NCBI GenBank assembly: GCA_008501825.1
Contig: QQUA01000003.1
Coordinates: 114,316-178,315, forward strand
DNA length: 64,000 bases
Direction: 5' to 3'
From: Planctomycetota bacterium
GTDB lineage: Bacteria; Planctomycetota; UBA1135
The notes under the pieces are model-generated. The model searched no databases, was not told the DNA's origin, and saw only the letters and a list, made by a program, of their open reading frames with translations. Positions 25,804-34,185 of this stretch are shown in pieces; positions within the stretch are counted from its first letter, which is position 1; every line of letters starts with the position of its first letter. The translations under genes were made by a program, and so were the position numbers.

Positions 25804-26862
25804 CTAAGGTTTGAAAGGAATAAGGGCGGTGTAAGCGTCGGCGCCTTTTTTCACTGCCACGCAAAGGAGGAGCGGCTGGCCCCCTAGTTGAAAAACATAG
25901 GGCCGTTCCAATCGATCCGGGATCAGCCTCCCGCCTTCGCTCAAAGCCAAGCTCTTCTCACTGACGCGGGGATGACGAGCGGCTTGCCATTGCAAACTGT
26001 CAGTGGAAGTCAGTAAGCCCAAGTGGTCGTGGGCGTGATAGATCGCGTAATAACGGCGGCGGGAGGCGTCGTACCAAAGCGAGACGTCCTCGCTGTCGAA
26101 GGTGTCGATGGCGGGTTTGGCTTGGATTTGAAACGGTCCCTGAGGTTGGGCCCCCAAGGCTACCGCCTGGTTGCGGCGAAAAGTTTTGCTGGACGGTTTG
26201 TCTCCTTTCACGATCATGAGGAAATCTCCTTGCGGTCGGCGGCAAACCGCCGGATTGACGGTGATATTGGAAATGGGACCCTCAGGTTGCACGATTGGTT
26301 GCGGGGATCGCAGCCAAGGGCCGGCCAACGAATTCGCCGTGGCCACTCCAGTTCGTTGCCGATTTCGAAGTGGTTTCCATTCGGCGTGACCGTATCCACT
26401 TTGAGCGATCGCTTCCAAGGCTGAATCGTCGTAGCCACCGAAGGTGGAAATGTAATAGAGGAAGTACCGCGATTCCGAGACCAGGATTTTCGGGTTGTGG
26501 GCAGTGATTTTTTCCCAGGGATGGATCCCGCTCCGGGTCAACACCGTTTCTACGAATTGATAAGGACCTGCTGCTTGGGAAGAAACCGCCCGAGCGATCT
26601 CGGAGTGAGTTAGCCAAGCTTGAAAGCCCAAGCGCCGCGGCCAGCGAGAGTAGAACAGGTGAAACGTGCCGTCTTCACTTTGAATTAAACTGGCTCCCCA
26701 ATGGAAGTAGTCCGGATCTCGAAAGCGGCCGTGGGATCCAATGGGTTGCAAGGCGGCGGCCAGGTTGAGGTCGTCCGGTTTCGGAACCCGTTCGAGAACG
26801 GCTGGCGGTTCCTGGCTTGGAACGAGCCACCAAAGAAGCAGTCCTATGGCGAACATGGCCAT
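25804..26862 (-). CDS. Exported glycosidase-like beta-propeller protein (GH43/GH32-type fold)
   Basis: 352 residues. A hydrophobic N-terminus (MFAIGLLLWWLVPSQ) is an uncleaved anchor or signal. The sequence has the five-bladed-propeller pattern of inverting glycosidases: RFRDPDYFHWGASLIQSEDG near residue 46 (the D of RDPDYF fits the catalytic-base position), HNPKILVSESRYFLYYI near 122, NPAVCRRPQGDFLMIVKGDK near 202 and SEDVSLWYD near 256 (a candidate acid Glu). The exact GH family cannot be set by eye. It is divergent from the YcaQ-like gene, with 14 bases between the start codons. Confidence 0.75.
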   Translation of the reverse strand: MAMFAIGLLLWWLVPSQEPPAVLERVPKPDDLNLAAALQPIGSHGRFRDPDYFHWGASLIQSEDGTFHLFYSRWPRRLGFQAWLTHSEIARAVSSQAAGPYQFVETVLTRSGIHPWEKITAHNPKILVSESRYFLYYISTFGGYDDSALEAIAQSGYGHAEWKPLRNRQRTGVATANSLAGPWLRSPQPIVQPEGPISNITVNPAVCRRPQGDFLMIVKGDKPSSKTFRRNQAVALGAQPQGPFQIQAKPAIDTFDSEDVSLWYDASRRRYYAIYHAHDHLGLLTSTDSLQWQAARHPRVSEKSLALSEGGRLIPDRLERPYVFQLGGQPLLLCVAVKKGADAYTALIPFKP

Positions 26863-26876
26863 GGCAGGATAAGGGC

Positions 26877-28085
26877 ATGGAGGTCCTAAGTCTGGTCCAA
26901 ACCCGCCGCCTGGCCCTGGTGCGGGCTGGTTTGTTGAGGCCGGACTGGGCCGATTTTCCGACCGGGTCCATCGGCGGCGAGAAAAAAGCTCGGGCTGCAG
27001 CTATGACCGTGGTGCGCAGGTTCGGTTATTTGCAACTGGACACGGTCTCCACTGCCGGGGCCCGCAGTCACGTATTGGTTTTGCTGTCGCGCTTGCCGGG
27101 ATTTCCTCCGGCCTTGGGGGAGGCTCTGTTGCAACCGGGTGAGCCGTTGTTCGAATATTGGGGTCACGAAGCTTGCTGGATGCCGATGGAACTCTATCCA
27201 GCCTTCCATTTTCGCCGCCAAGCCTATCGCCGTCATCCTTGGTGGGGAGATCTGCTCGGGCAGCATCCTCAAGTGGCGCGGCGATTGCGAAGGCGGGTTC
27301 GCCAGCAAGGGCCCTTGCGATCCATCGAGATGGAAGGGGAAGGGAGTCGCGGTTGGTGGGATTTAAAAGTCGCCAAAAAAGTGGCCACCGCTTTGTGGTC
27401 CAGCGGGGAATGGTCGATCCGCCGGCGCCGGAACTTCCAACGGAGTTTTGATTTGACCGAGCGGGTCATTCCGGAAACTTGGCGCAAACGCCGCTGCTCC
27501 AAAGCCGAGGCCTTTGATCTTCTGCTGTTGCAGGCCCTGGAGGGCCACGGCTGGGCGACCACCGGCACCTTGGCCGCCACCTGGAGGTTGCGAAACTGCC
27601 GGCCGGATTTAGAAGCCTCTCTCCGGCGTTTGCAGGAAAAGGGCCTGATTCAAGCATGCGGTCGGGAAAATTCCGGTGGCCGTCCTCAAAAGGGATGGAT
27701 TCGATGCCAAGATCTAGAACTCGCCGATCGGGTTCGGAGACTTCGGCCCAGATCCGCTCGCGGCGTCTTGCTTTCGCCCTTCGATCCTTTGCTTTGGGAC
27801 CGAGCCAGGGTGGCGGCCCTATTTGATTTCGACCAAGTGTTGGAAATCTTCAAACCGGCGCCGCAGCGGAAATACGGCTATTACTGCCTGCCGGTTTTAA
27901 CTGGAGAACAATTGTTGGCCAGGGTGGATTTAAAAGCCGACCGCAAAGCGGGTCGCTTGAACCTATTGAATCTTCATTACGAGGGAACCGAAACTTCCCG
28001 GCCGCCCAACGCCACCGCCCGCAAAGCGGCGGAGACCGCCTTGGATCGCTACAGCGAAGCCGTGGAACTCTCATGGCGCCGCTGA
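26877..28085 (+). CDS. YcaQ-like DNA glycosylase (HTH_42 family)
   Basis: 402 residues from ATG at 26877, preceded by AGGATAAGG. The family consists of winged-helix proteins that remove bulky alkylated or cross-linked bases. The catalytic loop is RRFGYLQLDTVSTAGARSH near residue 43; the Q-L-D triplet matches the QxD variant associated with YcaQ-type rather than the QxQ variant of AlkZ-type enzymes. The C-terminal family signature LSPFDPLLWDRARVAALFDF near 300 and KYGYYCLPVLTGEQLLARVD are intact. AlkZ relatives protect producers of genotoxic natural products; the YcaQ-type motif here fits a general repair role. Confidence 0.88.
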   Translation: MEVLSLVQTRRLALVRAGLLRPDWADFPTGSIGGEKKARAAAMTVVRRFGYLQLDTVSTAGARSHVLVLLSRLPGFPPALGEALLQPGEPLFEYWGHEACWMPMELYPAFHFRRQAYRRHPWWGDLLGQHPQVARRLRRRVRQQGPLRSIEMEGEGSRGWWDLKVAKKVATALWSSGEWSIRRRRNFQRSFDLTERVIPETWRKRRCSKAEAFDLLLLQALEGHGWATTGTLAATWRLRNCRPDLEASLRRLQEKGLIQACGRENSGGRPQKGWIRCQDLELADRVRRLRPRSARGVLLSPFDPLLWDRARVAALFDFDQVLEIFKPAPQRKYGYYCLPVLTGEQLLARVDLKADRKAGRLNLLNLHYEGTETSRPPNATARKAAETALDRYSEAVELSWRR

Positions 28086-28175
28086 ACAATCCATTTTTCC
28101 GCCGCCTCGGCCGCGGTAACGTAGCCCTTCCTGGACCAAGCTCTTCCGGCAAATGCCAAATAAGAACCCAAGCTC

Positions 28176-29876
28176 ATGTGTTCGATCTTTGCCTTTTTGG
28201 ACCTTCATTCCGACCCTGCCCTGGCTCGGCAGGAAGCCTTGGAGCGAACCCGGTTGCTGCGCCACCGCGGCCCGGACTGGAGCGGCATTTATGCCGATGA
28301 CCGGGCCGTTCTAGCTCATGAACGCTTGGCCATCGTCGGAGTCGACAGCGGTGCCCAACCTCTGGCAAGTCCCGATCGCACCCAGTGGCTGGCGGTCAAC
28401 GGCGAAATCTATAACCACCAGGAATTAAAAGCCGGCTTGCAGCAGGCCTATGAGTTTCAAACTCATTCCGATTGCGAAGTCATTTTGCCGTTGTGGCAGC
28501 AAAGCAAAGAAACGTTTCTGAACCGCCTCAACGGGATTTTCGCTTTCGTTTTATACGACCGTGAAACCGGAGATTGGATGATCGCCCGGGATCCCATTGG
28601 CGTGGTTCCCTTGTATTGGGGAAGAGACGAACACGGGAATCTGGTGGTGGCCTCGGAAATGAAGGGGCTGCACGGCATTTGCCATCATCTTGAGGAATTT
28701 CCCCCCGGCCATTTCATGACCCGGGAACAACAAGAACCGCAAGCCTATTATCAACCCGATTGGCGGGATTACGACCAGGTGAAGGGAGGGCCGGTCGAGG
28801 TCTCTCCTCTCCGGGAGGCCTTGGAAACCGCGGTGCAGGGACAGTTGATGTGCGACGTCCCTTATGGAGTGCTTTTGTCGGGAGGGTTGGATTCTTCGAT
28901 CGTCGCCGCCGTGGCCGCGCGGTACGCCGAGCAACGGGTGGAGAATCAGGGAGAATCTCGAGCTTGGTTTCCCCGCCTGCACAGTTTCGCCATCGGTTTG
29001 CAGGGCTCGCCCGACCTCGAAGCCGCCCGCTCGGTGGCGGCGGCCTTGGATACCGTCCATCACGAATTCCATTTCACCGTGCAAGAGGGATTGGACGCTC
29101 TTCCCGACGTCATTCGCCACATTGAAAGTTATGACGTCACCACCGTGCGAGCTTCCACCCCGATGTTCTTGCTGGCTCGCCGAATCAAGGCCATGGGGAT
29201 CAAGATGGTTCTTTCCGGAGAAGGAGCCGATGAAATCTTCGGCGGTTATCTCTACTTCCACAAAGCGCCGAACCCCCGGGAATTCCACCAGGAAACGGTT
29301 CGCAAGTTGAATCATTTACACCAATTCGATTGCCTGCGAGCCAACAAATCCATGGCCGCTTGGGGAGTGGAAGCTCGAGTTCCCTTTCTGGATCGGGATT
29401 TCCTGGAAGTGGCCATGCGGCTGGATCCGGAGGCCAAAATGTGCGGACAGGGCCGATTGGAAAAAGACATCCTTCGCCGCGCCTTCGAAGGGTATTTGCC
29501 GCAACCGATCCTACGCCGGCAAAAAGAACAGTTCTCGGACGGGGTCGGTTACGCCTGGATCAATGGTTTGAAACAAACCGCCGCCGCGACGGTTTCCGAG
29601 CAACAATTGGCCAATGCGGCCTGGCGCTTTCCCATCCATCCGCCGCAGACCGCCGAGGCTTATTACTACCGATCGATCTTCGACCGTTTTTATCCCGGGC
29701 CGGCGGCGGCTCAATGCGTCCCTGGAGGGCCAAGCGTGGCTTGTTCCACCCCGGCGGCGATCGCCTGGGATGCATCCTTTGCCGAGTGTGCCGACCCCAG
29801 CGGCCGGGCGGTCGCCGGGGTCCATCAAGATTCGTGGCAAGAAAAGGAGCGTAAAGGCTCCGCTCCTGGTGCTTAG
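28176..29876 (+). CDS. asnB: Glutamine-hydrolysing asparagine synthetase
   Basis: 566 residues. It makes asparagine from aspartate, glutamine and ATP. Cys2 (MCSIFAF) is the N-terminal glutaminase nucleophile, and RHRGPD near residue 28 and NGEIYNH near 74 belong to that domain. The synthetase domain has the pyrophosphate loop LLSGGLDSSIVA near 228 and LSGEGADEIFGGY near 347; VEARVPFLDRDFLE near 398 is also diagnostic. About 50 residues after the last conserved segment are low-complexity and may be dispensable. The stop overlaps the converging FG-GAP gene by four bases, and its last codons contain that gene's terminator. Confidence 0.95.
   Translation: MCSIFAFLDLHSDPALARQEALERTRLLRHRGPDWSGIYADDRAVLAHERLAIVGVDSGAQPLASPDRTQWLAVNGEIYNHQELKAGLQQAYEFQTHSDCEVILPLWQQSKETFLNRLNGIFAFVLYDRETGDWMIARDPIGVVPLYWGRDEHGNLVVASEMKGLHGICHHLEEFPPGHFMTREQQEPQAYYQPDWRDYDQVKGGPVEVSPLREALETAVQGQLMCDVPYGVLLSGGLDSSIVAAVAARYAEQRVENQGESRAWFPRLHSFAIGLQGSPDLEAARSVAAALDTVHHEFHFTVQEGLDALPDVIRHIESYDVTTVRASTPMFLLARRIKAMGIKMVLSGEGADEIFGGYLYFHKAPNPREFHQETVRKLNHLHQFDCLRANKSMAAWGVEARVPFLDRDFLEVAMRLDPEAKMCGQGRLEKDILRRAFEGYLPQPILRRQKEQFSDGVGYAWINGLKQTAAATVSEQQLANAAWRFPIHPPQTAEAYYYRSIFDRFYPGPAAAQCVPGGPSVACSTPAAIAWDASFAECADPSGRAVAGVHQDSWQEKERKGSAPGA
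29841..29867 (-). terminator. Terminator of the FG-GAP gene, lying inside the asnB 3' end
   Basis: A 7-bp stem (29845-29851 AGGAGCG with 29861-29867 CGCTCCT) is followed on the minus strand by TTTC within a CCTTTTCTT context (A run 29842-29845 on plus). The terminator sits within the coding end of the converging asnB gene. Confidence 0.55.
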
Positions 29877-31495
29877 GGGAAGGTGTAGCGGAGTAAGGGA
29901 GCGAAGCGCCCACTTTCATACTCCACCGCTTGGAAGCGCAAGGTCAAACCGCTGAAGTGGAGTGCAACCATGCCGGAAACGCTGGCCTCTCCCTGGATGT
30001 CGGCGATTACGTTGCCGAGCAGTTTGTACGACGCCATCTGAATGATGGTGAAGCCGGTTTCCAGGCCGATTTTGCTGATGCCGGCGTTGTCGGTGCTAGC
30101 GAAAATCAGAACGTGGTTGTCGGGTTCCGCGCCGCTGACCGTCACCGTGTTTTGGTAGCCGGCCCATCCGGGTTCCGGACGCTGCACGGTTAAGGGGGTC
30201 GGGTGGCCGCTGATGACTCGAGCACTGCCGGCATTGATGCCGCCGAGATCGTCTTCATCCGCACCCAGCAAAAGGTCGTGGAATCCGTCGGCGTTGACGT
30301 CACCGGCGCCGCTGACCGATCCTCCCAAACGGTCGCTGGGTCGATTGCCGTGATGGCTGAACAATAAAGTTCCGTCTAGACCGGAGTAGAGATAAGCCCC
30401 ACCGGCGTGCTTGCCGTTTTCCCCGGCCTTTCTGGCGCCGACGAGAAGGTCGCCGATTCCGTCGCCGTTGAAATCACCGGCAGCGCTCACGGAAATTCCG
30501 AAACAGCCGTAGTAGAAATCTCCTTCCCACTGATAGATCTCACTGCCGTCGGCGCCGGAGTAGACATAGGCTTTGCCGGCACGATCGGTGGTCAAGGTGC
30601 TTTGGTTGTAGGCTCCGATGAGGACGTCAGCCAAACCATCGTCGTTGACGTCGTCACTAAGGGCCAGGGCGGAACCGAACAAGCTGCCATCGTCGTGGCC
30701 GAACCATTGCAGCAACAATTCGCCGGTGGCCCCGGAGAACAGCATGGCGCAGCCGGCTTCGTTTCCGGTGGAATCGTGTTGGGGGCCTCCAATCAAGCAA
30801 TCAGGAATGCCGTCGCCGGAAGCGTCCAAACCTCCGGAAACGCAGGTGCCGGTGGCGTCTTCCATGGCGCTACCGTCCCATTGGTAGATCAAACTGCCGT
30901 CGAAGCCGGAATAGAGTCGGGCGCTGCCGGAGCGGGGGCCGTTCGGGTCGTCCCAAGGAACGCCGACTAATAGATCGTCATAACCGTCGGCATCGACGTC
31001 TCCGGCTGCGGCAATGGACATTCCAAGCCGCAGTTGCGGACGTTCGCCAAGCCAACTTCGAAGCAGACTTCCGTCCAAACCGGAAAACACTTCAACCTTG
31101 CCATGGTCCGACCCGACGTCCGGGAAGAAGGGAGAAGCGATGGCCAAGTCGGGGACGCCATCCCCGTTCAAGTCACCGGCTCCTGCAACGGCGTAACCGA
31201 ATTTGGCATCCGGAACCGCTCCATGCCATAGCTGCAGGGGCAGTCCGGTGCGGCCGGACAACAAAACGGCGCTGCCTGAATTTTGGCCGTTAGGACGGTC
31301 CCCGGGAGCTCCGACCAGCCAATCGTCGAAACCGTCTCCATCCACGTCACCGGGGCCGCATACCGATTTGCCGAAAAAATCCCGGGGAGAGTCTCCGACC
31401 TCATACCAGAGCAGAGACTGGGACCATGCCGAGCTTACCCAAAGCAATTGGCAAAAGAGGATGGGAAGGAAACGGTGGAGGAGGAAGGAATGCAT
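29873..31495 (-). CDS. Secreted FG-GAP repeat (integrin-alpha-like propeller) protein
   Basis: 540 residues from ATG at 31495, chosen because it starts a signal peptide (MHSFLLHRFLPILFCQLLWV, cleavage near SAWSQ); an upstream in-frame ATG at 31540 is an alternative. About seven FG-GAP blades follow, each with a calcium-binding loop such as GDVDGDGFDDWLVGAPG or GDLNGDGVPDLAIASP. After residue 430 comes a distinct C-terminal beta-rich domain (starts LTVQRPEPGW, ends LRYTFP) shared in general layout with the second FG-GAP protein at 37.1-38.6 kb. Such proteins are extracellular or surface-bound; function unknown. Single gene with its own terminator. Confidence 0.88.
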   Translation of the reverse strand: MHSFLLHRFLPILFCQLLWVSSAWSQSLLWYEVGDSPRDFFGKSVCGPGDVDGDGFDDWLVGAPGDRPNGQNSGSAVLLSGRTGLPLQLWHGAVPDAKFGYAVAGAGDLNGDGVPDLAIASPFFPDVGSDHGKVEVFSGLDGSLLRSWLGERPQLRLGMSIAAAGDVDADGYDDLLVGVPWDDPNGPRSGSARLYSGFDGSLIYQWDGSAMEDATGTCVSGGLDASGDGIPDCLIGGPQHDSTGNEAGCAMLFSGATGELLLQWFGHDDGSLFGSALALSDDVNDDGLADVLIGAYNQSTLTTDRAGKAYVYSGADGSEIYQWEGDFYYGCFGISVSAAGDFNGDGIGDLLVGARKAGENGKHAGGAYLYSGLDGTLLFSHHGNRPSDRLGGSVSGAGDVNADGFHDLLLGADEDDLGGINAGSARVISGHPTPLTVQRPEPGWAGYQNTVTVSGAEPDNHVLIFASTDNAGISKIGLETGFTIIQMASYKLLGNVIADIQGEASVSGMVALHFSGLTLRFQAVEYESGRFAPLLRYTFP

Positions 31496-31595
31496 GATCT
31501 TCCCTATGGTTGATGGTGCAAAGAACGAAGAGAAAACCAAGGGGTTTCCCCTTCCTGCGAGGGCATATTATAACCGGCTATGCAAATGCAAAGTT

Positions 31596-31613
31596 CCTGA
31601 ACCGAGGTTCAGG
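31596..31613 (-). terminator. Possible terminator at the stop of the M28 peptidase gene
   Basis: CCTGAAC pairs with GTTCAGG around a CGAG loop; the stem spans the stop codon of the minus-strand peptidase gene. The minus-strand T tract is weak (AACTTTGC), so this may be only an mRNA-end hairpin. Confidence 0.4.
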
Positions 31614-32604
31614 GAAAGCGCTTTTCCAGCAAAGGAAGAGCGGTTAAGACCAGGCGTCCGGTGCGACCCAGACTTTCGGCACTGCACTTCTCCAAAGTGT
31701 CTTCCCGGCTATGCCACCATCGGTTTTGCGGGCCGAATTGAAAGTCAATCAAATTGATGGTGGCCACTCCAGCTCTTTGAAACGGGAGATGGTCGTCTTT
31801 GATCTCCCTGCGCCCCGCAACCAAACTTGAATCTTGCATTTGACCGGCGGCTTGATGAAACAGCCGACGCAAGCGCGGATCGCTTCGGGTTTCCACCGAG
31901 AGTTGAAGATCTCGATCGCCCACCATATCCAGCAGCACCAAGGCTCGAATGTTTTGCAAGCGGTTTTCTCGTTGTAGCTTGCGGGCTAAATGACGGCTGC
32001 CGAAAGTGGAATTGTCGACATCGTCCCAAGGCAAATCGTAAAAGGGTTCCTCTCCGTCGAAGAAGCAAAGGACCAGAGCGGGACCGGAGCGTGGGCCGGT
32101 ACCGCCCAAGATTCGCCCCAATTCCAGCAACACCGCGGTGGAGCTGCCGCTGTCGTTGGCGCCGACAAAACCCGGAAGGTCAAAGCTGTCATAGTGACTG
32201 CAAATCCAAAGTTCACCCGGCTCGTTGCCAGGCCGGCGAGCCAGCAGGTTGACCACTTCAAACGGCCCGGTCCGTTCTGCACCGGGTGGAGTTGCGGCCC
32301 AACTGCGATCTTCCTCCACCGCCCAGCCGGCCGCTTCCAGTTGGCTGCGCAGATAGGCCCGGGTGGCCTCGGCACCGGGGCTACCCAAGGGCCTCGGGCC
32401 GATGGTTTCGCAAAGATAAACCAGGTCCGCCCAGCTACGATGGGCGTCGAAAGCATTCCTAAGGTCCCCGTCATCCCGGGGCAAATTGGAGGAACCGGGC
32501 CCCGTTTCCGCCGGGCGTGGCGAATCTGAAGCCTGACAAGCCGACCAAAACAAGCCGATCAACAGCAACGCCGGGATGGGGACGTATCGCAGGAAGGCGT
32601 ACAT
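31609..32604 (-). CDS. M28-family zinc peptidase / glutaminyl-cyclase-like lipoprotein
   Basis: 331 residues from ATG at 32604. The signal (FLRYVPIPALLLIGLFWSAC) ends in a probable lipobox Cys. The M28 metal-binding residues appear in order: His and Asp in CSHYDSF, Asp in GANDSGSSTAVLLE, the Glu pair in FFDGEEPF, Asp in LLDMVGDRD and the final His in WWHSREDTLEKCSAES. This last motif and the FYDLPWDD insertion resemble secreted glutaminyl cyclases and related aminopeptidases, so either N-terminal pyroglutamate formation or peptide trimming is possible. Its start codon overlaps the start codon of the divergent PAP2 gene (CATG at 32602-32605). Confidence 0.88.
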   Translation of the reverse strand: MYAFLRYVPIPALLLIGLFWSACQASDSPRPAETGPGSSNLPRDDGDLRNAFDAHRSWADLVYLCETIGPRPLGSPGAEATRAYLRSQLEAAGWAVEEDRSWAATPPGAERTGPFEVVNLLARRPGNEPGELWICSHYDSFDLPGFVGANDSGSSTAVLLELGRILGGTGPRSGPALVLCFFDGEEPFYDLPWDDVDNSTFGSRHLARKLQRENRLQNIRALVLLDMVGDRDLQLSVETRSDPRLRRLFHQAAGQMQDSSLVAGRREIKDDHLPFQRAGVATINLIDFQFGPQNRWWHSREDTLEKCSAESLGRTGRLVLTALPLLEKRFP

Positions 32605-33529
32605 GAACAACCGAAGCGTGGCGGTGCATCATACGAACCGACATCAACGGGAAGCGCAGCAATGCCGGAGCTTGCTGGTGCTGTTTCCAGCATTTTGTGC
32701 TTTTCTGACCTGTTTGGTTTTTTGGCAGTGGCGAACCTTCGCGGAACCGACTCGGGCGGTGGGGAGTTTCCTGGTTTTGGCTGGTTTTTCCCTGGCTCTC
32801 GGGGTGCTGGCTCGGAGCTTGCGGGAGAAGGGGCTCCTGGTGCATACCTTCGGTTCCGAAATCATGCTGGCGGTGATCTACAGCACCATGTTTTTGGTCT
32901 TGCCCTGGCTGGTACCCGAAGACGGCGAGTGGCACATGATCGCCCTGGATCGGCGCTGGTTCGGCTATACCTATGAGGGGGCGTGGCAGGCGCTGCAATC
33001 TCCCTGGCTGAGCGACTTTTTACAGATCGTCTACGTCAGCCTTTATTTGTTCCCCGCCATCATGGGCATTCACTTGTATCGGCGCCGGGATTGGTGGGGA
33101 ATCTATAACGGATTGGATCGTGTCATGTTCGGTTTCATCGTTTCCTATTGCGGATACTTGGTCTTTCCGACCCGTTCTCCTTATGACTTCATCGAGTACG
33201 TTTCTTCTTTACCGACCTTCGGCGTGCAACCTTGGTTGCACGACATGATCGCTCAATCGGTAAACAAACGGGATTGCTTTCCCAGCGGTCATACCATGAT
33301 GTCGTGGTACATCGCCTACTTGAGTTGGCTTCGAACCCCGAGTTTGCGCTGGTGGATGACCGGCTGGGCGGCGTTGACCACCGTGGCCACGCTTTATCTT
33401 CGCTATCACTACTTGATCGACATTGTCGCTGGAATCGCTGGCTTTTTGCTGCTCATTCCATTGGCAAATTTCGCTTTCGGACGTTTTTCCCTGCGAGCCC
33501 AGCCGCAAGCAGAAGACCCGGCCGTTTAG
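32603..33529 (+). CDS. PAP2-superfamily membrane phosphatase (inositol-phosphoceramide-synthase-like)
   Basis: 308 residues from ATG at 32603, supported by AGGAAGG at 32591-32597. Six or so membrane helices. The PAP2 active site is visible: CFPSGHTMMSWYIAYLSWL near residue 223 (motif 2) and RYHYLIDIVAG near 267 (motif 3, with His and Asp), plus RSPYDFIEY in the middle. The topology and the YPTRSP-like segment recall the PAP2_3 group, which includes lipid phosphotransferases such as inositol phosphorylceramide synthase. Substrate is unknown; a phospholipid or sphingolipid head-group role is an inference. Confidence 0.8.
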   Translation: MNNRSVAVHHTNRHQREAQQCRSLLVLFPAFCAFLTCLVFWQWRTFAEPTRAVGSFLVLAGFSLALGVLARSLREKGLLVHTFGSEIMLAVIYSTMFLVLPWLVPEDGEWHMIALDRRWFGYTYEGAWQALQSPWLSDFLQIVYVSLYLFPAIMGIHLYRRRDWWGIYNGLDRVMFGFIVSYCGYLVFPTRSPYDFIEYVSSLPTFGVQPWLHDMIAQSVNKRDCFPSGHTMMSWYIAYLSWLRTPSLRWWMTGWAALTTVATLYLRYHYLIDIVAGIAGFLLLIPLANFAFGRFSLRAQPQAEDPAV

Positions 33530-33575
33530 GTTCAGGTTTCCCCTCGGCCGTGTATGAATCCTCGAGAATTCCAAG

Positions 33576-34130
33576 ATGAAGACACTGTACGTAACCAACA
33601 GGGAAGATTGGCGGAAGTGGCTGGAGGAGAATTTTGACAAAGAAAGGGATGTTTGGCTGATTTATCCGAATCAAGCATCCGGAAGGCCGAGGATTGTCTA
33701 CAACGATGCCGTGGAAGAAGCCCTGTGTTTTGGCTGGATCGACAGTACGGTTAAATCATTCGATGAGGAGAGCCATATACAGCGTTTCTCCCCGAGAAAC
33801 CCGAAAAGCACCTATTCTCAGCAAAACAAGGAAAGAATCAAATGGCTCTTAAAGCATGACCTGGTTCATCCTGCCATATTGGAGAAGGTGAAGAAGGTTG
33901 CCTCAGAGAAATTTGTTTTTCCGAAGGACATCATCGAGGCCATAAAAAAAGACCAAGAGGCGTGGAGGAATTACACCGCATTCTCCGATGCGTACAAAAG
34001 AATACGGATTGCTTACATTGATGGCGCCCGCAAACGTCCCGAGGAATTCAGGAAACGGTTGAACAATTTCATCAAAAAAACGAGAGAGAACAAGCAGATT
34101 GGGTTTGGAGGTATCGAGAAATATTTCTGA
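33576..34130 (+). CDS. YdeI/OmpD-associated family protein
   Basis: 184 residues. The sequence begins MKTLYVTNREDWRKWLEENF and has the family core ALCFGWIDSTVKSFDEESHI (37-65 region), FSPRNPKSTYSQQNKERIKWL and the C-terminal KKTRENKQIGFGGIEKYF, which resembles the YdeI-type end. Such proteins are soluble; roles in bacteriocin or peptide resistance have been suggested for some. Base composition is clearly lower in GC than its neighbours, with runs of A and many AAA/AAT/ATT codons, so recent horizontal acquisition is likely. It is a single-gene insertion between a PAP2 gene and an OPT transporter gene. Confidence 0.88.
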   Translation: MKTLYVTNREDWRKWLEENFDKERDVWLIYPNQASGRPRIVYNDAVEEALCFGWIDSTVKSFDEESHIQRFSPRNPKSTYSQQNKERIKWLLKHDLVHPAILEKVKKVASEKFVFPKDIIEAIKKDQEAWRNYTAFSDAYKRIRIAYIDGARKRPEEFRKRLNNFIKKTRENKQIGFGGIEKYF

Positions 34131-34185
34131 AAATCTTAAAACGACTGTCGCCCTGAAGTTTTCTCAGTTTGGTTGGGCTCAGGAC

